Counted from the stretch's first letter, positions 14,205-22,188 are shown. The stretch: DNA of 27,530 nucleotides from CAZKMQ01 sp964554065 (GCA_964554065.1 CAZKMQ010000005.1:1-27530); one strand, 5' to 3'. Notes: a model not told the origin generated them from the sequence alone. Numbers and translations: made by a program.

Positions 14205-14699
14205 ATGCAAGTCCCACAACGAAAACCAGGCAAATATAGTAATTTGACTGCTGATCCTCATATCACGCAGAAGAAAAAGAATGAATTAGAGGATGAGCTT
14301 GCTTCATTGCTTAAAAAGCGGCCGAAGGCCGCATCAGAGGTTCAGCGTTTATCTGAGCTTGGAGATTTTTCTGAAAACGCAGAGTATCAATTGGCAAAAG
14401 GAAAATTACGCGGCATGAATCGTCGCATACTTGTGCTCGAAGATCATCTGAATCGTGCAATTGTTGTTCAGCAAAGCAAGTCAGATCAGATTCAACTAGG
14501 AGATACGGTCACGCTTACTATGGATGGAGAAGACAAAACCTACACCATCCTCGGTCCGTCTGAAACTGACCCATCAAAAAACATTATTTCTCATTTGTCT
14601 CCAATTGGCAGCGCACTAATAGGGAAGCGGGTAGATGACGTTTTTGAAATTGAAATTGCTGGAAATCAGAAGCAGTGCAAGATTTTTTCTAAAAATTGA
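14205..14699 (+). CDS. greA: Transcription elongation factor GreA
   Basis: 164 residues, near normal length. The N-terminal coiled coil contains ELGDFSENAEY (51-61); D54 and E57 match the acidic tip residues that enter the RNA polymerase secondary channel and stimulate cleavage of backtracked RNA. The C-terminal FKBP-like domain shows IQLGDTVTL and the typical HLSPIGSALIGKRVDD. An extra tail of about 15 residues precedes the coiled coil. ATG 14205 is preferred because the -10 box predicts transcription starting there. There is no Shine-Dalgarno. Confidence 0.94.
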   Translation: MQVPQRKPGKYSNLTADPHITQKKKNELEDELASLLKKRPKAASEVQRLSELGDFSENAEYQLAKGKLRGMNRRILVLEDHLNRAIVVQQSKSDQIQLGDTVTLTMDGEDKTYTILGPSETDPSKNIISHLSPIGSALIGKRVDDVFEIEIAGNQKQCKIFSKN

Positions 14700-14716
14700 T
14701 ATAAATTTCGCTAGTT

Positions 14717-14866
14717 TTGGAGCTAAAGCTTGATGAAAAAATTGCTGAGCTTGATGAATTAAGCCTAGAAAATATAAAATCTATTGCTGAAAATATTTTT
14801 AATATGAGTCAAGAGTATGATAAGTTGCTTGACTCAGTTAGTGAACTTAGAGGTTGGGTTAAGTAG
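14717..14866 (+). pseudogene. Short possible gene remnant, 49 codons
   Basis: An open frame from TTG 14717 to TAG 14864-14866 with a protein-like acidic helical composition (LDEKIAELDELSLENI, SQEYDKLLDSVSELRGWVK). It has no promoter, no Shine-Dalgarno and no ATG before position 14804. It ends five bases before the duplicated tRNA segment. It looks like the tail of a lost gene; it could also be noise. Confidence 0.25.
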
Positions 14867-14870
14867 TATT

Positions 14871-14887
14871 GTTCCGGGACAGGGATT
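14871..14887. repeat. Copy of the tRNA-Gln 3' end (direct repeat, att-like)
   Basis: The 17 bases GTTCCGGGACAGGGATT are identical to 15042-15058, which is the 3' end of tRNA-Gln up to the T loop. The copy lies on the side where an element inserted into the tRNA 3' end would leave its distal attachment site. Confidence 0.6.
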
Positions 14888-14926
14888 GCGCTCACTTCGT
14901 TCACGCGGATATTTCGCTCCGCTCGG

Positions 14927-14951
14927 AAAAGCTTGAGCAAGCTCAGCTTTT
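14927..14951. terminator. Hairpin with T run between the tRNA repeats
   Basis: AAAAGCTTGAGC and GCTCAGCTTTT pair with a one-base bulge around an AA loop. Flanked by A on the left and T on the right, it may terminate in either direction, for example after greA. Confidence 0.5.
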
Positions 14952-15003
14952 CGCTCACTTCACTCAACATTCGAACAAGGGGTTCGCACCACATCCCAGG
15001 AAT

Positions 15004-15040
15004 AATAAGAAAGCACACCACAAGGGTGTACTTTCTTATT
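15004..15040 (-). terminator. Terminator after tRNA-Gln
   Basis: AATAAGAAAGCACACC (15004-15019) pairs with 15025-15040 over 16 positions with one G-U pair and a 5-base loop. It starts three bases after the tRNA 3' end on the minus strand. Confidence 0.75.
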
Positions 15041-15042
15041 AG

Positions 15043-15113
15043 TTCCGGGACAGGGATTCGAACCCCGATAGGCGGTACCAGAAACCGCAGTCCTACCATT
15101 AGACGATCCCGGA
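15043..15113 (-). tRNA. tRNA-Gln (anticodon CUG)
   Basis: A 71-base cloverleaf on the minus strand. Acceptor TCCGGGA pairs with TCCCGGA; D arm GTCT-AATGGTA-GGAC; anticodon stem GCGGT/ACCGC with loop TTCTGGT, giving CUG; T arm CGGGG-TTCGAAT-CCCTG. The first pair is U1-A72 as in other glutamine tRNAs; the discriminator reads A and CCA is not encoded. It follows dnaX and is closed by the terminator at 15004. Confidence 0.93.
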
Positions 15114-15120
15114 TTAAGGT

Positions 15121-15137
15121 GCGGCGCTTCGCGCCGC
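15121..15137. other. G/C-rich hairpin between dnaX and tRNA-Gln
   Basis: GCGGCGC-TTC-GCGCCGC is a perfect 7-bp stem with a 3-base loop. No T run follows on the minus strand, so it may mark mRNA end stabilisation or tRNA precursor processing rather than termination. Confidence 0.5.
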
Positions 15138-15144
15138 GTAATAA

Positions 15145-16791
15145 TTATTCAATTTCGCCACCAAATGCCTTTGCTAGCTCGCCCAGCTCTCCACTAGCTT
15201 CAGCTTCGCTAACATTTGTAGTTGGCTCAGTCGAAGGCGCATAGGTTGGTGTTTCGTTATTCTGCACTTTTTTTACCGTTGTGTCAAGTTCCATGCGTTC
15301 ACCATAAACATCTTTGAATGCATCTTCTATAGTGCGTCGGCATTTGGTTTCATTAAGCTTGTCTGCATGAAATGAGAAAGGTAGTGCTACAGTGAGCTTG
15401 CATGATTCAATACTAACAGGCTCGGCCATTTTCAAAATAAACGAAAGTGAGTGGTTGGTTTTTGCCACAATTGCAATTACTTCTGGCAAGCGCTGCGTAA
15501 TTTCAGATAATGAAGTCTTGATATCTCGATGAATCGAGTGCTTAATCTTTTCTTTAACATTGTGAACCTTATCCTTAACTGTGCTTTGTTCAATGACAGT
15601 TGGCGCAACTTGTTGTGGTGTTGTGGTTGGTACAGGCGTGGAAGATGGTTGTGCTACAGGTTCAGCAGTTTGAGGTGTTGGTGCGACAGGTGAGACTTGT
15701 ATCTCATTATCACACAGCTCAACTACTGCTAGCTCAATGGGCAAGTGAGGTAGCGGAGAACTTGGTGTGCTTTGTCGCGCTTTAAGAAAAGCTTCAAGTA
15801 TGCGTACGAATTGCTTGCTTGAAAATCCACTAGAAAGCTCGGTGAGAGATTGTTTGGTGACATCATCAAGTATTGCTAGTTGCTCTGGCTGTGCTGCTTT
15901 GTATTTAACCAGCATGGTAAGTCGTGTGAGTTCGATAAGTTGTGTGCAGAATGCGTAGAAGTCAGTAGCAACTGAATTGAGCTGCATGATTATGTGCAGA
16001 CCATCTGCAGCGGACTTGTGCTTGATAGCGCGTAGTATTTCAATACCTTCTGTTGCCATGAGCTGTGGCAAGATGTGTGCACAGTCTTCAAGATTAATTT
16101 CCCCGCTCTTAATGGATAGGATTTGACCTAGCAGACTTTCAGCATCGCGCAAACAACCTTCAGATAGTGCGGCAACGCGACTTAGTACATCTTCAGCTAC
16201 ACTGCGCTTTTCTTTTTCTAAAATTCCTTGTAATCTTCCAACAATCAAATCGTGAGGAACTCTACGAAAAGCGTATTCTTCACAGCGCGAACGAATAGTA
16301 GTCAATAATTTGTGCGGTTCAGTAGTGGCTAGTATAAAGAGTGCGTGTGCAGGCGGCTCTTCTAGAGTTTTTAGAAGTGCATTAAAAGCACTGGTCGAGA
16401 GCATGTGCACCTCGTCTATTATAAAAACCTTACGACGAGCGTGCGTGGGTAAAAATCGTGCATTCTCAATAACATGCTCGCGCACCATATCAACGCCGGT
16501 GTGTGACGCTGCATCGATCTCAATAATATCAATCGCACGACCATCTTGGTATGCAAAACAATGATTGCAGTTCTCGCATGGTTCAGCAGATTGATTCTCA
16601 CCAGTACAATTAATTGCCTTAGCAAGCAATCGAGCTGTTGTTGTCTTACCAACGCCGCGTGGTCCAGTAAACAGATAGCTATGTACAACAGAATCACGTA
16701 ACAGCTCATTAGTTAGAGTTTGTACAATGTGGGCTTGCCCGATGATGTCCTCCCAGCGAACAGGGCGGTATTTGCGGTACAACGTACTCAT
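15145..16791 (-). CDS. dnaX: DNA polymerase III subunit gamma/tau
   Basis: 548 residues. The AAA+ clamp-loader module is complete: YRKYRP start, Walker A GPRGVGKT (43-50), zinc ligands C62, C72, C75 and C78, Walker B FIIDEVHML, the LLKTLEEPP segment and the SRC arginine-finger motif in TIRSRCEEYAF. A Pro/Thr/Gln-rich linker (about 370-400) and a C-terminal domain (SEITQRLPEVIAIVAKTNHS) follow, which fits a tau-type product. It ends the operon begun by the 160-aa protein and the VirD4/TraG-like ATPase, nine bases after the 212-aa gene. No Shine-Dalgarno is seen. I see no slippery A run that would suggest programmed frameshifting to gamma. Confidence 0.95.
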   Translation of the reverse strand: MSTLYRKYRPVRWEDIIGQAHIVQTLTNELLRDSVVHSYLFTGPRGVGKTTTARLLAKAINCTGENQSAEPCENCNHCFAYQDGRAIDIIEIDAASHTGVDMVREHVIENARFLPTHARRKVFIIDEVHMLSTSAFNALLKTLEEPPAHALFILATTEPHKLLTTIRSRCEEYAFRRVPHDLIVGRLQGILEKEKRSVAEDVLSRVAALSEGCLRDAESLLGQILSIKSGEINLEDCAHILPQLMATEGIEILRAIKHKSAADGLHIIMQLNSVATDFYAFCTQLIELTRLTMLVKYKAAQPEQLAILDDVTKQSLTELSSGFSSKQFVRILEAFLKARQSTPSSPLPHLPIELAVVELCDNEIQVSPVAPTPQTAEPVAQPSSTPVPTTTPQQVAPTVIEQSTVKDKVHNVKEKIKHSIHRDIKTSLSEITQRLPEVIAIVAKTNHSLSFILKMAEPVSIESCKLTVALPFSFHADKLNETKCRRTIEDAFKDVYGERMELDTTVKKVQNNETPTYAPSTEPTTNVSEAEASGELGELAKAFGGEIE

Positions 16792-16800
16792 ATTTGATAT

Positions 16801-17439
16801 TTATTTTTGTTCAACAATGTACTCAACTGCAGCCCATTTGCTAGGCACCCCTTTAGGTGTGAGCAGAACAACCTGCTGCCCAGGACGACCCTTGTGATAT
16901 GTAATTGCTGCAGTAAGTACTCGATAAGGATTGTTGTTACACACTACACGATAAGTACCGTCCTCTTCAAGTAATAGCTCACCCATGCGTCTCTCGCGCT
17001 CTGTCGGGCCAATTTGTTTGAAAATAAGCATGCCATTTGGTGTGACAGTTACCTTGAGCAGGTCACCTTCAACCAGCTTGGATTTAGATGCGTAGTTTGG
17101 CGGCACTGGGTAGGTCGCTCCATCAGGACCGATCATGTGTTCACCATTAAACACGCCTTCATGTGCGTTAGCTGATTCAGAAGTGTTTGCGTGAAGCGGA
17201 GTGTGAGTCTTTGGTATATTAACTGCTGGAGGTGCACTTCGCGTAACTGTTCCTGTGCCAAGTGCTGACTTTATTTTGGAAAGCAGAGATTCAATTTCAA
17301 GAACATACTCTTGTACTAGCTCAGTTACATTATCTCCTGGTTCCTGGATCGGCTTTACATCAACTGGAATTTCAATATCAACATCGTTTGGTAAAATATC
17401 CTCTACATGAGTATGCAAAATATCATTAATTGAATTCAT
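16801..17439 (-). CDS. Conserved-looking protein of unknown function, 212 aa, between the ATPase and dnaX
   Basis: Three parts are visible: an acidic N-terminus with a helix (residues 1-60), a Ser/Thr/Pro/Ala linker (about 62-95) and a compact C-terminal domain. The domain begins GVFNGEHMIGPDGATYPVP, continues NYASKSKLVEGDLLKV and ends with a beta-rich half (YRVLTAAITYHKGRPGQQVV, SKWAAVEYIVEQ). I have an impression of this domain from Patescibacteria proteins annotated as hypothetical, but cannot name a family. It lies 38 bases after the ATPase gene and nine before dnaX, so it is cotranscribed with replication and DNA-transfer-type functions. It has no signal peptide or membrane segment. Confidence 0.75.
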   Translation of the reverse strand: MNSINDILHTHVEDILPNDVDIEIPVDVKPIQEPGDNVTELVQEYVLEIESLLSKIKSALGTGTVTRSAPPAVNIPKTHTPLHANTSESANAHEGVFNGEHMIGPDGATYPVPPNYASKSKLVEGDLLKVTVTPNGMLIFKQIGPTERERRMGELLLEEDGTYRVVCNNNPYRVLTAAITYHKGRPGQQVVLLTPKGVPSKWAAVEYIVEQK

Positions 17440-17477
17440 ATTTTGTTTTTGTTTTAAAAACTAAATTGTAAGTAAAA

Positions 17478-20018
17478 TTATGTAGTTGGTTCTGCGACAT
17501 CAGCTTGGCCCATTGTCTCTGGTGAGCCGAGTTGTGATCGTTCGAGGATTTCTTCCTCAACAATTGCCTTATCACGGCCGTACTTTAGGCGAGATAGTTC
17601 GGTAATCTTGCGCGCTTTGTTTTCGTCTTCCTCAAGTGGAGGTAGTGTCGCCATGTTAAATGGCTTTGCTGCAGTATTATCAATTAACAGTTTAACATAT
17701 GCTGTGTATTTCTCCACGTTGATAAGATCATACGCTGTGAATACAGGAGCGTATTCTTTTGCAAGTACATCAGCATCTTCAGGTCCAATACGAAATGTTA
17801 CAAATGTTCCGGCATTACCAAGCACTGCATCACGCACTGAACTGTCTTGTCCTTCAACCAGCTGGGACATGTATTGGTGAGCAACATTCAGGACTAAGCG
17901 ATACTTACGAGCCTCAGAAAGTATCGTTGCAATTGAATCTGTAATAAAGTTCTGGAACTCATCAATGTATAGATAAAAGTCGTGTCTTTGGTCTTCAGGT
18001 AATTCAGCACGAGAAAGCGCAGCCATTTGCAGTTTTGCAACAATGATAAGACCAATCAGGTTTGCGTTTACTTCACCTGTTGTACCTTTGGCAAGATTAA
18101 TGAGTAAGATTTTCTTTTTATCCATTACTTCTCGGAAATCAAATCCACTGCGATTCTGTCCAATAATGTTGCGCATCATTTCATTTTCTACAAACCGACC
18201 AACCTTAGAAATCAAATAACCGAGCATTTCAGACTTGTGGAAATCTGAGGTCTTGGCCATTTCCTTTTCCCAAAAAGCACGCACAACAGGGTCTCTAACC
18301 TTTTTCACCCAACCCTTTGCAAACTCATCATCACTGAACATGCGCGGGATTTCCGCAACCGTACCGGGGTTAACTTGGTCAGACATCAAAGTGAGCATAA
18401 CATTACGCATGTAGTGTTCAAACATTGGGCCAATCATCTCTGCTCCGAATAACTTGTAGAAAATAGAGATCATTTCTTGAACCGCAAAGTCCATTTGCTC
18501 TTCTGTTTTTGCCTCAAGCATATTCAATCCAATTGGTCGGTCCATGTCTGATGGATTGAATACAATCACATCATCTACTCGGTTCTCTGGGATGTTCGCC
18601 AAGATATGAGTGACCAAGTCGCCATGTGGGTCAATAACACAAACACCCTCACCGTTGTTAATGTCCTGAACTATATTATTTTCCATGAATACCGATTTAC
18701 CAGAACCAGACTTACCAATGATGTACATGTGACGACGACGATCACTTCGCTTAATGCGCACAATGCTTTCTTGTCCTCGATACATAGCCTTACCAAGTGT
18801 AATTCCCTCTGTCGGCATGTTAGAAGGTGGTGGGGCTTTTCGCGCACTGAGCCAATTTATATTTGGTGTTTCTGTTGATGGTAGCGGTGGGTGAAATATA
18901 CTAGCCATCTCTTCTGTATTTAGCACGAGACGCTTTGAATCATGAAATGCTCTGTAAATAAAATCCTCCACCAAGTGCGTTTGCAATCGTGGAACCTGTG
19001 CATTAAATTCATTACCACTGTGGTATTGATTGAATTGACTGAATGCGTTAAGCAGAGTGTCTAAGTATTGGCGTGCTTTCATGTCGGTTGTTGCACTAAC
19101 AATAACGCGAATATTCAAATCAAGTCCTGCTTTGGTGGCTTTTTCCTCTAATTTCTTGACCACCTCTTCTTCAGAAGCGTTCATTCGGTAAGGTTCGTTA
19201 GTTGGTTGTTGCGGGTCAGTTTTTGATGAGCCAGTACCACTGCGGAGTGCGCCCATAATGCCGCTCTTGCTTGAGTTCTTTTGACCACGCGCCTTTCCTT
19301 GTTGCATCTTTCGTGAAAGACGAATAACTTTGCGGCGCCATCTTTTGTGCGAGCTGCGCATTACGAATTGAATGGCTGCGCCATCCTCTTGTGCAATTTT
19401 TGAAAGAGGGTTAGTAAGTCCAGCAAGAGGATCACTTTCCATCTCTTTGTATGTTTTGAGGGGATAAGCAAATTTTCTTTTGAGCACAACATATGCTCCT
19501 AGAATACTACTTGTTGGTGTGAAGAAATTATAATCTGAAATCTCATCAATTTGCGCGTAAGGAAATTGTGCATGTATTTGTTGCACTAGAAATGATTGCA
19601 TCTTGCGAGGAACTACTGCATAGAAAGAAATAACTCCACCTTGGCTTACCATTTCAAAGCTAATGTGATCTTTGCGTCCGCGAAGCCAGGAAGTTATGCC
19701 GCGTTGTGCGCGCAATCCACCGATAGTTGCAAAAAGTGTTTCAGCAACAGAGATATCAGCCTTGATCTGATCGATATTTGCATCAGTATTCATTTGTTGT
19801 TCTGATGTTTCTTTGGGTACACGAATTAGTAGTGTTTGCATGTTCAGGCTTACATGCTTTCTATATGATTTCTTAAGAAGTGCGCGGAGCATGAATAACA
19901 TGCCAACCAGTGCAAGAAGTGTTGAAATGAAAATAAAAAAACCAAGCAGCGATCCATCAGTTGATGTGCTAGTTACAGAAACGCCAGGTGCTACGAGTGG
20001 TACTTGAAGAAGTGTCAT
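17478..20018 (-). CDS. VirD4/TraG-like type IV secretion or DNA-translocation ATPase
   Basis: 846 residues. One N-terminal membrane segment (about 24-47), then a globular region with a polybasic part (KRWRRKVIRLSRKMQQGKARG). The RecA-like ATPase core follows: Walker A IGKSGSGKS near 434-442, VIDPHGDL, a long helical insertion, NLAKGTTGEVNANLIG, Walker B YLYIDEFQNF near 681-690, EARKYRLVLNVAHQ, and a C-terminal TraG/TraD-like recognition region. Relatives couple DNA or protein substrates to conjugation channels; in Patescibacteria such ATPases are chromosomal and may serve DNA uptake or pilus-linked transfer (inference). It starts three bases after the 160-aa gene, so the two are translationally linked. 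No relaxase or other mating genes are present. Confidence 0.88.
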   Translation of the reverse strand: MTLLQVPLVAPGVSVTSTSTDGSLLGFFIFISTLLALVGMLFMLRALLKKSYRKHVSLNMQTLLIRVPKETSEQQMNTDANIDQIKADISVAETLFATIGGLRAQRGITSWLRGRKDHISFEMVSQGGVISFYAVVPRKMQSFLVQQIHAQFPYAQIDEISDYNFFTPTSSILGAYVVLKRKFAYPLKTYKEMESDPLAGLTNPLSKIAQEDGAAIQFVMRSSHKRWRRKVIRLSRKMQQGKARGQKNSSKSGIMGALRSGTGSSKTDPQQPTNEPYRMNASEEEVVKKLEEKATKAGLDLNIRVIVSATTDMKARQYLDTLLNAFSQFNQYHSGNEFNAQVPRLQTHLVEDFIYRAFHDSKRLVLNTEEMASIFHPPLPSTETPNINWLSARKAPPPSNMPTEGITLGKAMYRGQESIVRIKRSDRRRHMYIIGKSGSGKSVFMENNIVQDINNGEGVCVIDPHGDLVTHILANIPENRVDDVIVFNPSDMDRPIGLNMLEAKTEEQMDFAVQEMISIFYKLFGAEMIGPMFEHYMRNVMLTLMSDQVNPGTVAEIPRMFSDDEFAKGWVKKVRDPVVRAFWEKEMAKTSDFHKSEMLGYLISKVGRFVENEMMRNIIGQNRSGFDFREVMDKKKILLINLAKGTTGEVNANLIGLIIVAKLQMAALSRAELPEDQRHDFYLYIDEFQNFITDSIATILSEARKYRLVLNVAHQYMSQLVEGQDSSVRDAVLGNAGTFVTFRIGPEDADVLAKEYAPVFTAYDLINVEKYTAYVKLLIDNTAAKPFNMATLPPLEEDENKARKITELSRLKYGRDKAIVEEEILERSQLGSPETMGQADVAEPTT

Positions 20019-20021
20019 TGA

Positions 20022-20504
20022 TTATTTTCGCAAATTAAGAATTTTTTCCGCTTTAATCTTCGCAGTTTTTTCAAGAAAAAACTTGTTGACTCCAGGAATG
20101 GTCTTGAGCCATCCAGAAATAATGGACAGAATCTTTCGCATCTTAATAACACCAGATTTAATAATTTGGCGTATGCGTGAGGTGGCTTTCTCTCCTTCTA
20201 ATTTGAACTTAACCTGATCTTCCGGTTGCATTGTGAAATATACGTCAGACAAGTCTTCCTCCAAAATATCTTCTATGTGTTTAGTAAGTGGATCTTTCGG
20301 TGTAGGCACTACAGCAGATAGTTGAGCAGCGTTTGAAGGTTCAGGAATCGGTTCTGCACCGGGTAATTCTGTTGCGGCCTGTGATTCGGATTCAGTTTTG
20401 GTTGCTTTTTCAGTTGAAACTTCTGGCGCACGTTCAATGTCTCGAACAACTTCTGCTGCCGATGCTTTTGGTTTTTCTTTTTTTGGTTTTAGGTCAAATG
20501 CCAT
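20022..20504 (-). CDS. Small protein of unknown function heading the ATPase-dnaX operon, 160 aa
   Basis: The N-terminal half is a disordered Lys/Glu/Ala/Pro stretch (KPKKEKPKASAAEVV); the C-terminal half is a compact helical domain (DPLTKHIEDILEEDLSDVYF, then MQPEDQVKFKLEGEK and IIKSGVIKMRKILSIISGWL). A weakly hydrophobic amphipathic segment (ILSIISGWLKTIPGVNKFFL) could lie on the membrane. No family is recognised. It is three bases upstream of the ATPase, so a partner or regulator of that ATPase is a fair guess. Its -10 box predicts a leaderless message. Confidence 0.75.
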   Translation of the reverse strand: MAFDLKPKKEKPKASAAEVVRDIERAPEVSTEKATKTESESQAATELPGAEPIPEPSNAAQLSAVVPTPKDPLTKHIEDILEEDLSDVYFTMQPEDQVKFKLEGEKATSRIRQIIKSGVIKMRKILSIISGWLKTIPGVNKFFLEKTAKIKAEKILNLRK

Positions 20505-20512
20505 ACGGCACT

Positions 20513-20521
20513 AGTATACCA
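20513..20521 (-). promoter_or_regulatory. Extended -10 promoter of the 160-aa/ATPase/dnaX operon (leaderless)
   Basis: Minus strand TGGTATACT, with the predicted start near 20506, two bases before ATG 20504. The same TGGTATACTA string precedes pilM at 25611. Confidence 0.55.
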
Positions 20522-20536
20522 GTTTACTACTAATTA

Positions 20537-20545
20537 TGATATACT
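20537..20545 (+). promoter_or_regulatory. Extended -10 promoter of corA
   Basis: TGATATACT, with the predicted start near 20552. The leader carries AGGGA (20561-20565) six bases before ATG 20572. Confidence 0.5.
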
Positions 20546-20571
20546 TTTTGTGAGTAAGTGAGGGAATCATC

Positions 20572-21492
20572 ATGGCATCTCGTTACATTCATACAATTGC
20601 ACAAAAAAAGTTTGATTGGGTGCACGTCACCAAGGCAGATAAGGATATCATGCAAGAAGTTGGTCAAAGGTTTAATATAGAACCTAATGATTTGCAAGAT
20701 GTACTGCCTCCAAATCAACGATCAAAGATGGTAGCGCGCGACGGCTATGTTTTTTTGATCATGCACATGCCGATATATAATCGTACAACTTGCCGCATTG
20801 CAGTTACTGAGTTGTACTTTTTTGTTAATAGAACGTCATTTATTTCAGTAGTGCCTAATGATGTTCCATCGCTAACGCGCTTGTTTAAAGATTTGAAAGA
20901 AAAAAAGGATACTGGAAGGTTCTCAAGTCCTGGGGAGATGTTCTTTCAAGTGGTGAATCTTATGATGCATGATTTGTTCCCAATGCTTGTTCATATGGGA
21001 AATGATATAGAAGAGGTCCAAAATGATATTTTTGATGTGAAGCATCATCATCGCGAAAATGTTAAGGAAATTTTGCGAATTAAAACTAATATTGTGAGTT
21101 TCAAGCGTTCAGTCCAGCCATATAAGGCGATTATGGAAAAATATGCTGAGGCAGGTAAGGGAACATATCTTGTAAAAGGTGTTAATTTGGGTTATATTCG
21201 TGAGCTTTCCATTGAGATTTGGCAGTTGCTTGCAAGTCAGGAAAGTACGATTAATGACTTGCATGAGACGCATGAGTCTCTGATTAATAATCGTACGAAT
21301 GAAATCATGCGCACTTTGACTATTTTCTCGGTAATTGTGTTTCCATTGACTTTGCTGGCTGCAGTATTTGGCATGAACACTGTTAACACTCCAATTATTG
21401 GTGATCCGTATGACTTTTGGCAAATTGTTGGAATCATGCTGGCTGGTATTGTTGTCATGATATTTTTCTTCAGAAAAAAGCGTTGGTTGTAA
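20572..21492 (+). CDS. corA: CorA-family magnesium/divalent cation channel
   Basis: 306 residues, normal length. A soluble N-terminal domain and the long stalk helix (GNDIEEVQNDIF through LHETHESLINNRTNEIMRTLTIFSVI) lead to two C-terminal membrane helices. The signature FGMN ends the first (LTLLAAVFGMN) and the second is FWQIVGIMLAGIVVMIFFF with a basic tail. CorA proteins form homopentameric Mg2+ channels of the cytoplasmic membrane. It stands alone between its promoter and a bidirectional terminator. YGMN is more usual than FGMN, but the difference is common in the family. Confidence 0.93.
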   Translation: MASRYIHTIAQKKFDWVHVTKADKDIMQEVGQRFNIEPNDLQDVLPPNQRSKMVARDGYVFLIMHMPIYNRTTCRIAVTELYFFVNRTSFISVVPNDVPSLTRLFKDLKEKKDTGRFSSPGEMFFQVVNLMMHDLFPMLVHMGNDIEEVQNDIFDVKHHHRENVKEILRIKTNIVSFKRSVQPYKAIMEKYAEAGKGTYLVKGVNLGYIRELSIEIWQLLASQESTINDLHETHESLINNRTNEIMRTLTIFSVIVFPLTLLAAVFGMNTVNTPIIGDPYDFWQIVGIMLAGIVVMIFFFRKKRWL

Positions 21493-21506
21493 ATTTTGAC
21501 AAAATT

Positions 21507-21541
21507 AAAAAAACATCGGTCGGTCTGATCGGTGCTTTTTT
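21507..21541. terminator. Bidirectional intrinsic terminator
   Basis: A run, CATCGGTC (21514-21521) pairing with GATCGGTG (21527-21534) with two G-U pairs, then T run. It serves corA and the 37-aa gene on the other strand. Confidence 0.85.
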
Positions 21542-21543
21542 GT

Positions 21544-21657
21544 TTAGCAGTGTGATAGCGCTGCTCCTATGCTGAGAAAAATTGCAGAGAATGGGATTGC
21601 TAGCCAAATGACGAATAGTTTGGCGGCTGCATCTTTGGGTAGCTTGGGTAGTTGCAC
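21544..21657 (-). CDS. 37-aa single-span membrane peptide
   Basis: GTG 21657 to TAA 21544. AAGGAG (21668-21663) lies five bases before the start and a TTGACA/TAGCAT promoter lies just upstream, which makes this short frame convincing. The peptide starts MQLPKLPKDAAAKL and continues with one hydrophobic span (FVIWLAIPFSAIFLSIGAAL), ending SHC. The single cysteine at the C-terminus and the basic N-terminus suggest an N-in membrane peptide. There is no recognisable family; toxin-like or accessory-subunit roles are only speculation. Confidence 0.6.
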   Translation of the reverse strand: MQLPKLPKDAAAKLFVIWLAIPFSAIFLSIGAALSHC

Positions 21658-21679
21658 ACGCTCTCCTTGGTTAAAAATT

Positions 21680-21708
21680 ATGCTACAGTATTTTGCTGCA
21701 TGTGTCAA
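21680..21708 (-). promoter_or_regulatory. Promoter of the 37-aa peptide
   Basis: Minus strand TTGACA (21708-21703), 17 bases, TAGCAT (21685-21680). The predicted leader is about 16 bases and carries the Shine-Dalgarno. Confidence 0.65.
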
Positions 21709-21716
21709 GTGCAAAG

Positions 21717-21752
21717 AAAAAGACCGAGTATAGAAATTAATATCCGGTCTTT
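21717..21752 (-). terminator. Terminator of the 98-aa Cys-rich gene
   Basis: AAAGACCG (minus strand 21752-21745) pairs with CGGTCTTT (21726-21719) around an 18-base loop, followed by further T. The next promoter starts nine bases on. Confidence 0.7.
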
Positions 21753-21776
21753 ATTGGTGGGTAGTCGGGGCAGTGA

Positions 21777-22073
21777 CTACCAGGAGATAGTTGTTGCGGC
21801 AAGTAAGCACTCACCAGATGTGATCGTTGCGCAGAATCCTTCCTCAGTGCACAGCGCTTCAGTTGTGCATCCGGCAGGTGCTTGCGTCATGTACGCGTCG
21901 CAAGCTTGTTTGATGTATTGCGCATCGTCTGTGCGCTTTGGGTCGCATTCGGCCTGAATGCTGGGAATGACCTTCATGTCAATTGCTTGTTCTGCTCCAG
22001 ATGTTGTGGTCCAGGCTACTACCGGAACCACGAAGACAAATAGGACGATTGCCCCAACAGTTGCTTTTTTCAC
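21777..22073 (-). CDS. Exported six-cysteine protein, 98 aa
   Basis: GTG 22073 is preceded by AGGAGG (22084-22079). The N-terminus (KKATVGAIVLFVFVVPVVAW) is a signal peptide or anchor. The remaining 75 residues hold six cysteines (AEC, QAC, AGC, ALC, GFC, GEC), consistent with three disulfides in a small extracytoplasmic domain. No family is recognised. It is a single-gene unit with a near-consensus promoter and a terminator. It resembles the Cys-rich fragment at 1-273 in style but not in visible sequence. Confidence 0.75.
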   Translation of the reverse strand: MKKATVGAIVLFVFVVPVVAWTTTSGAEQAIDMKVIPSIQAECDPKRTDDAQYIKQACDAYMTQAPAGCTTEALCTEEGFCATITSGECLLAATTISW

Positions 22074-22112
22074 TTCCCCTCCTGAGGTGTAGTTTCACGC
22101 AGAGACCGCAAG

Positions 22113-22141
22113 AGTATACCATTGGGTATGCGACCTGTCAA
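22113..22141 (-). promoter_or_regulatory. Near-consensus promoter of the 98-aa gene
   Basis: Minus strand TTGACA (22141-22136), 17 bases, TATACT (22118-22113). The leader is about 33 bases with a strong Shine-Dalgarno. Confidence 0.85.
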
Positions 22142-22188
22142 TAAATGGTTGTGGATGAATTTTTTTTGCTAAAATTAGTCAAGCAGGG

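Noticed and set aside
14809..15099. Minus-strand 96-codon frame over tRNA-Gln
   Set aside because: It is antisense-type read-out of the tRNA, its terminator and the repeat; the tRNA cloverleaf is complete.
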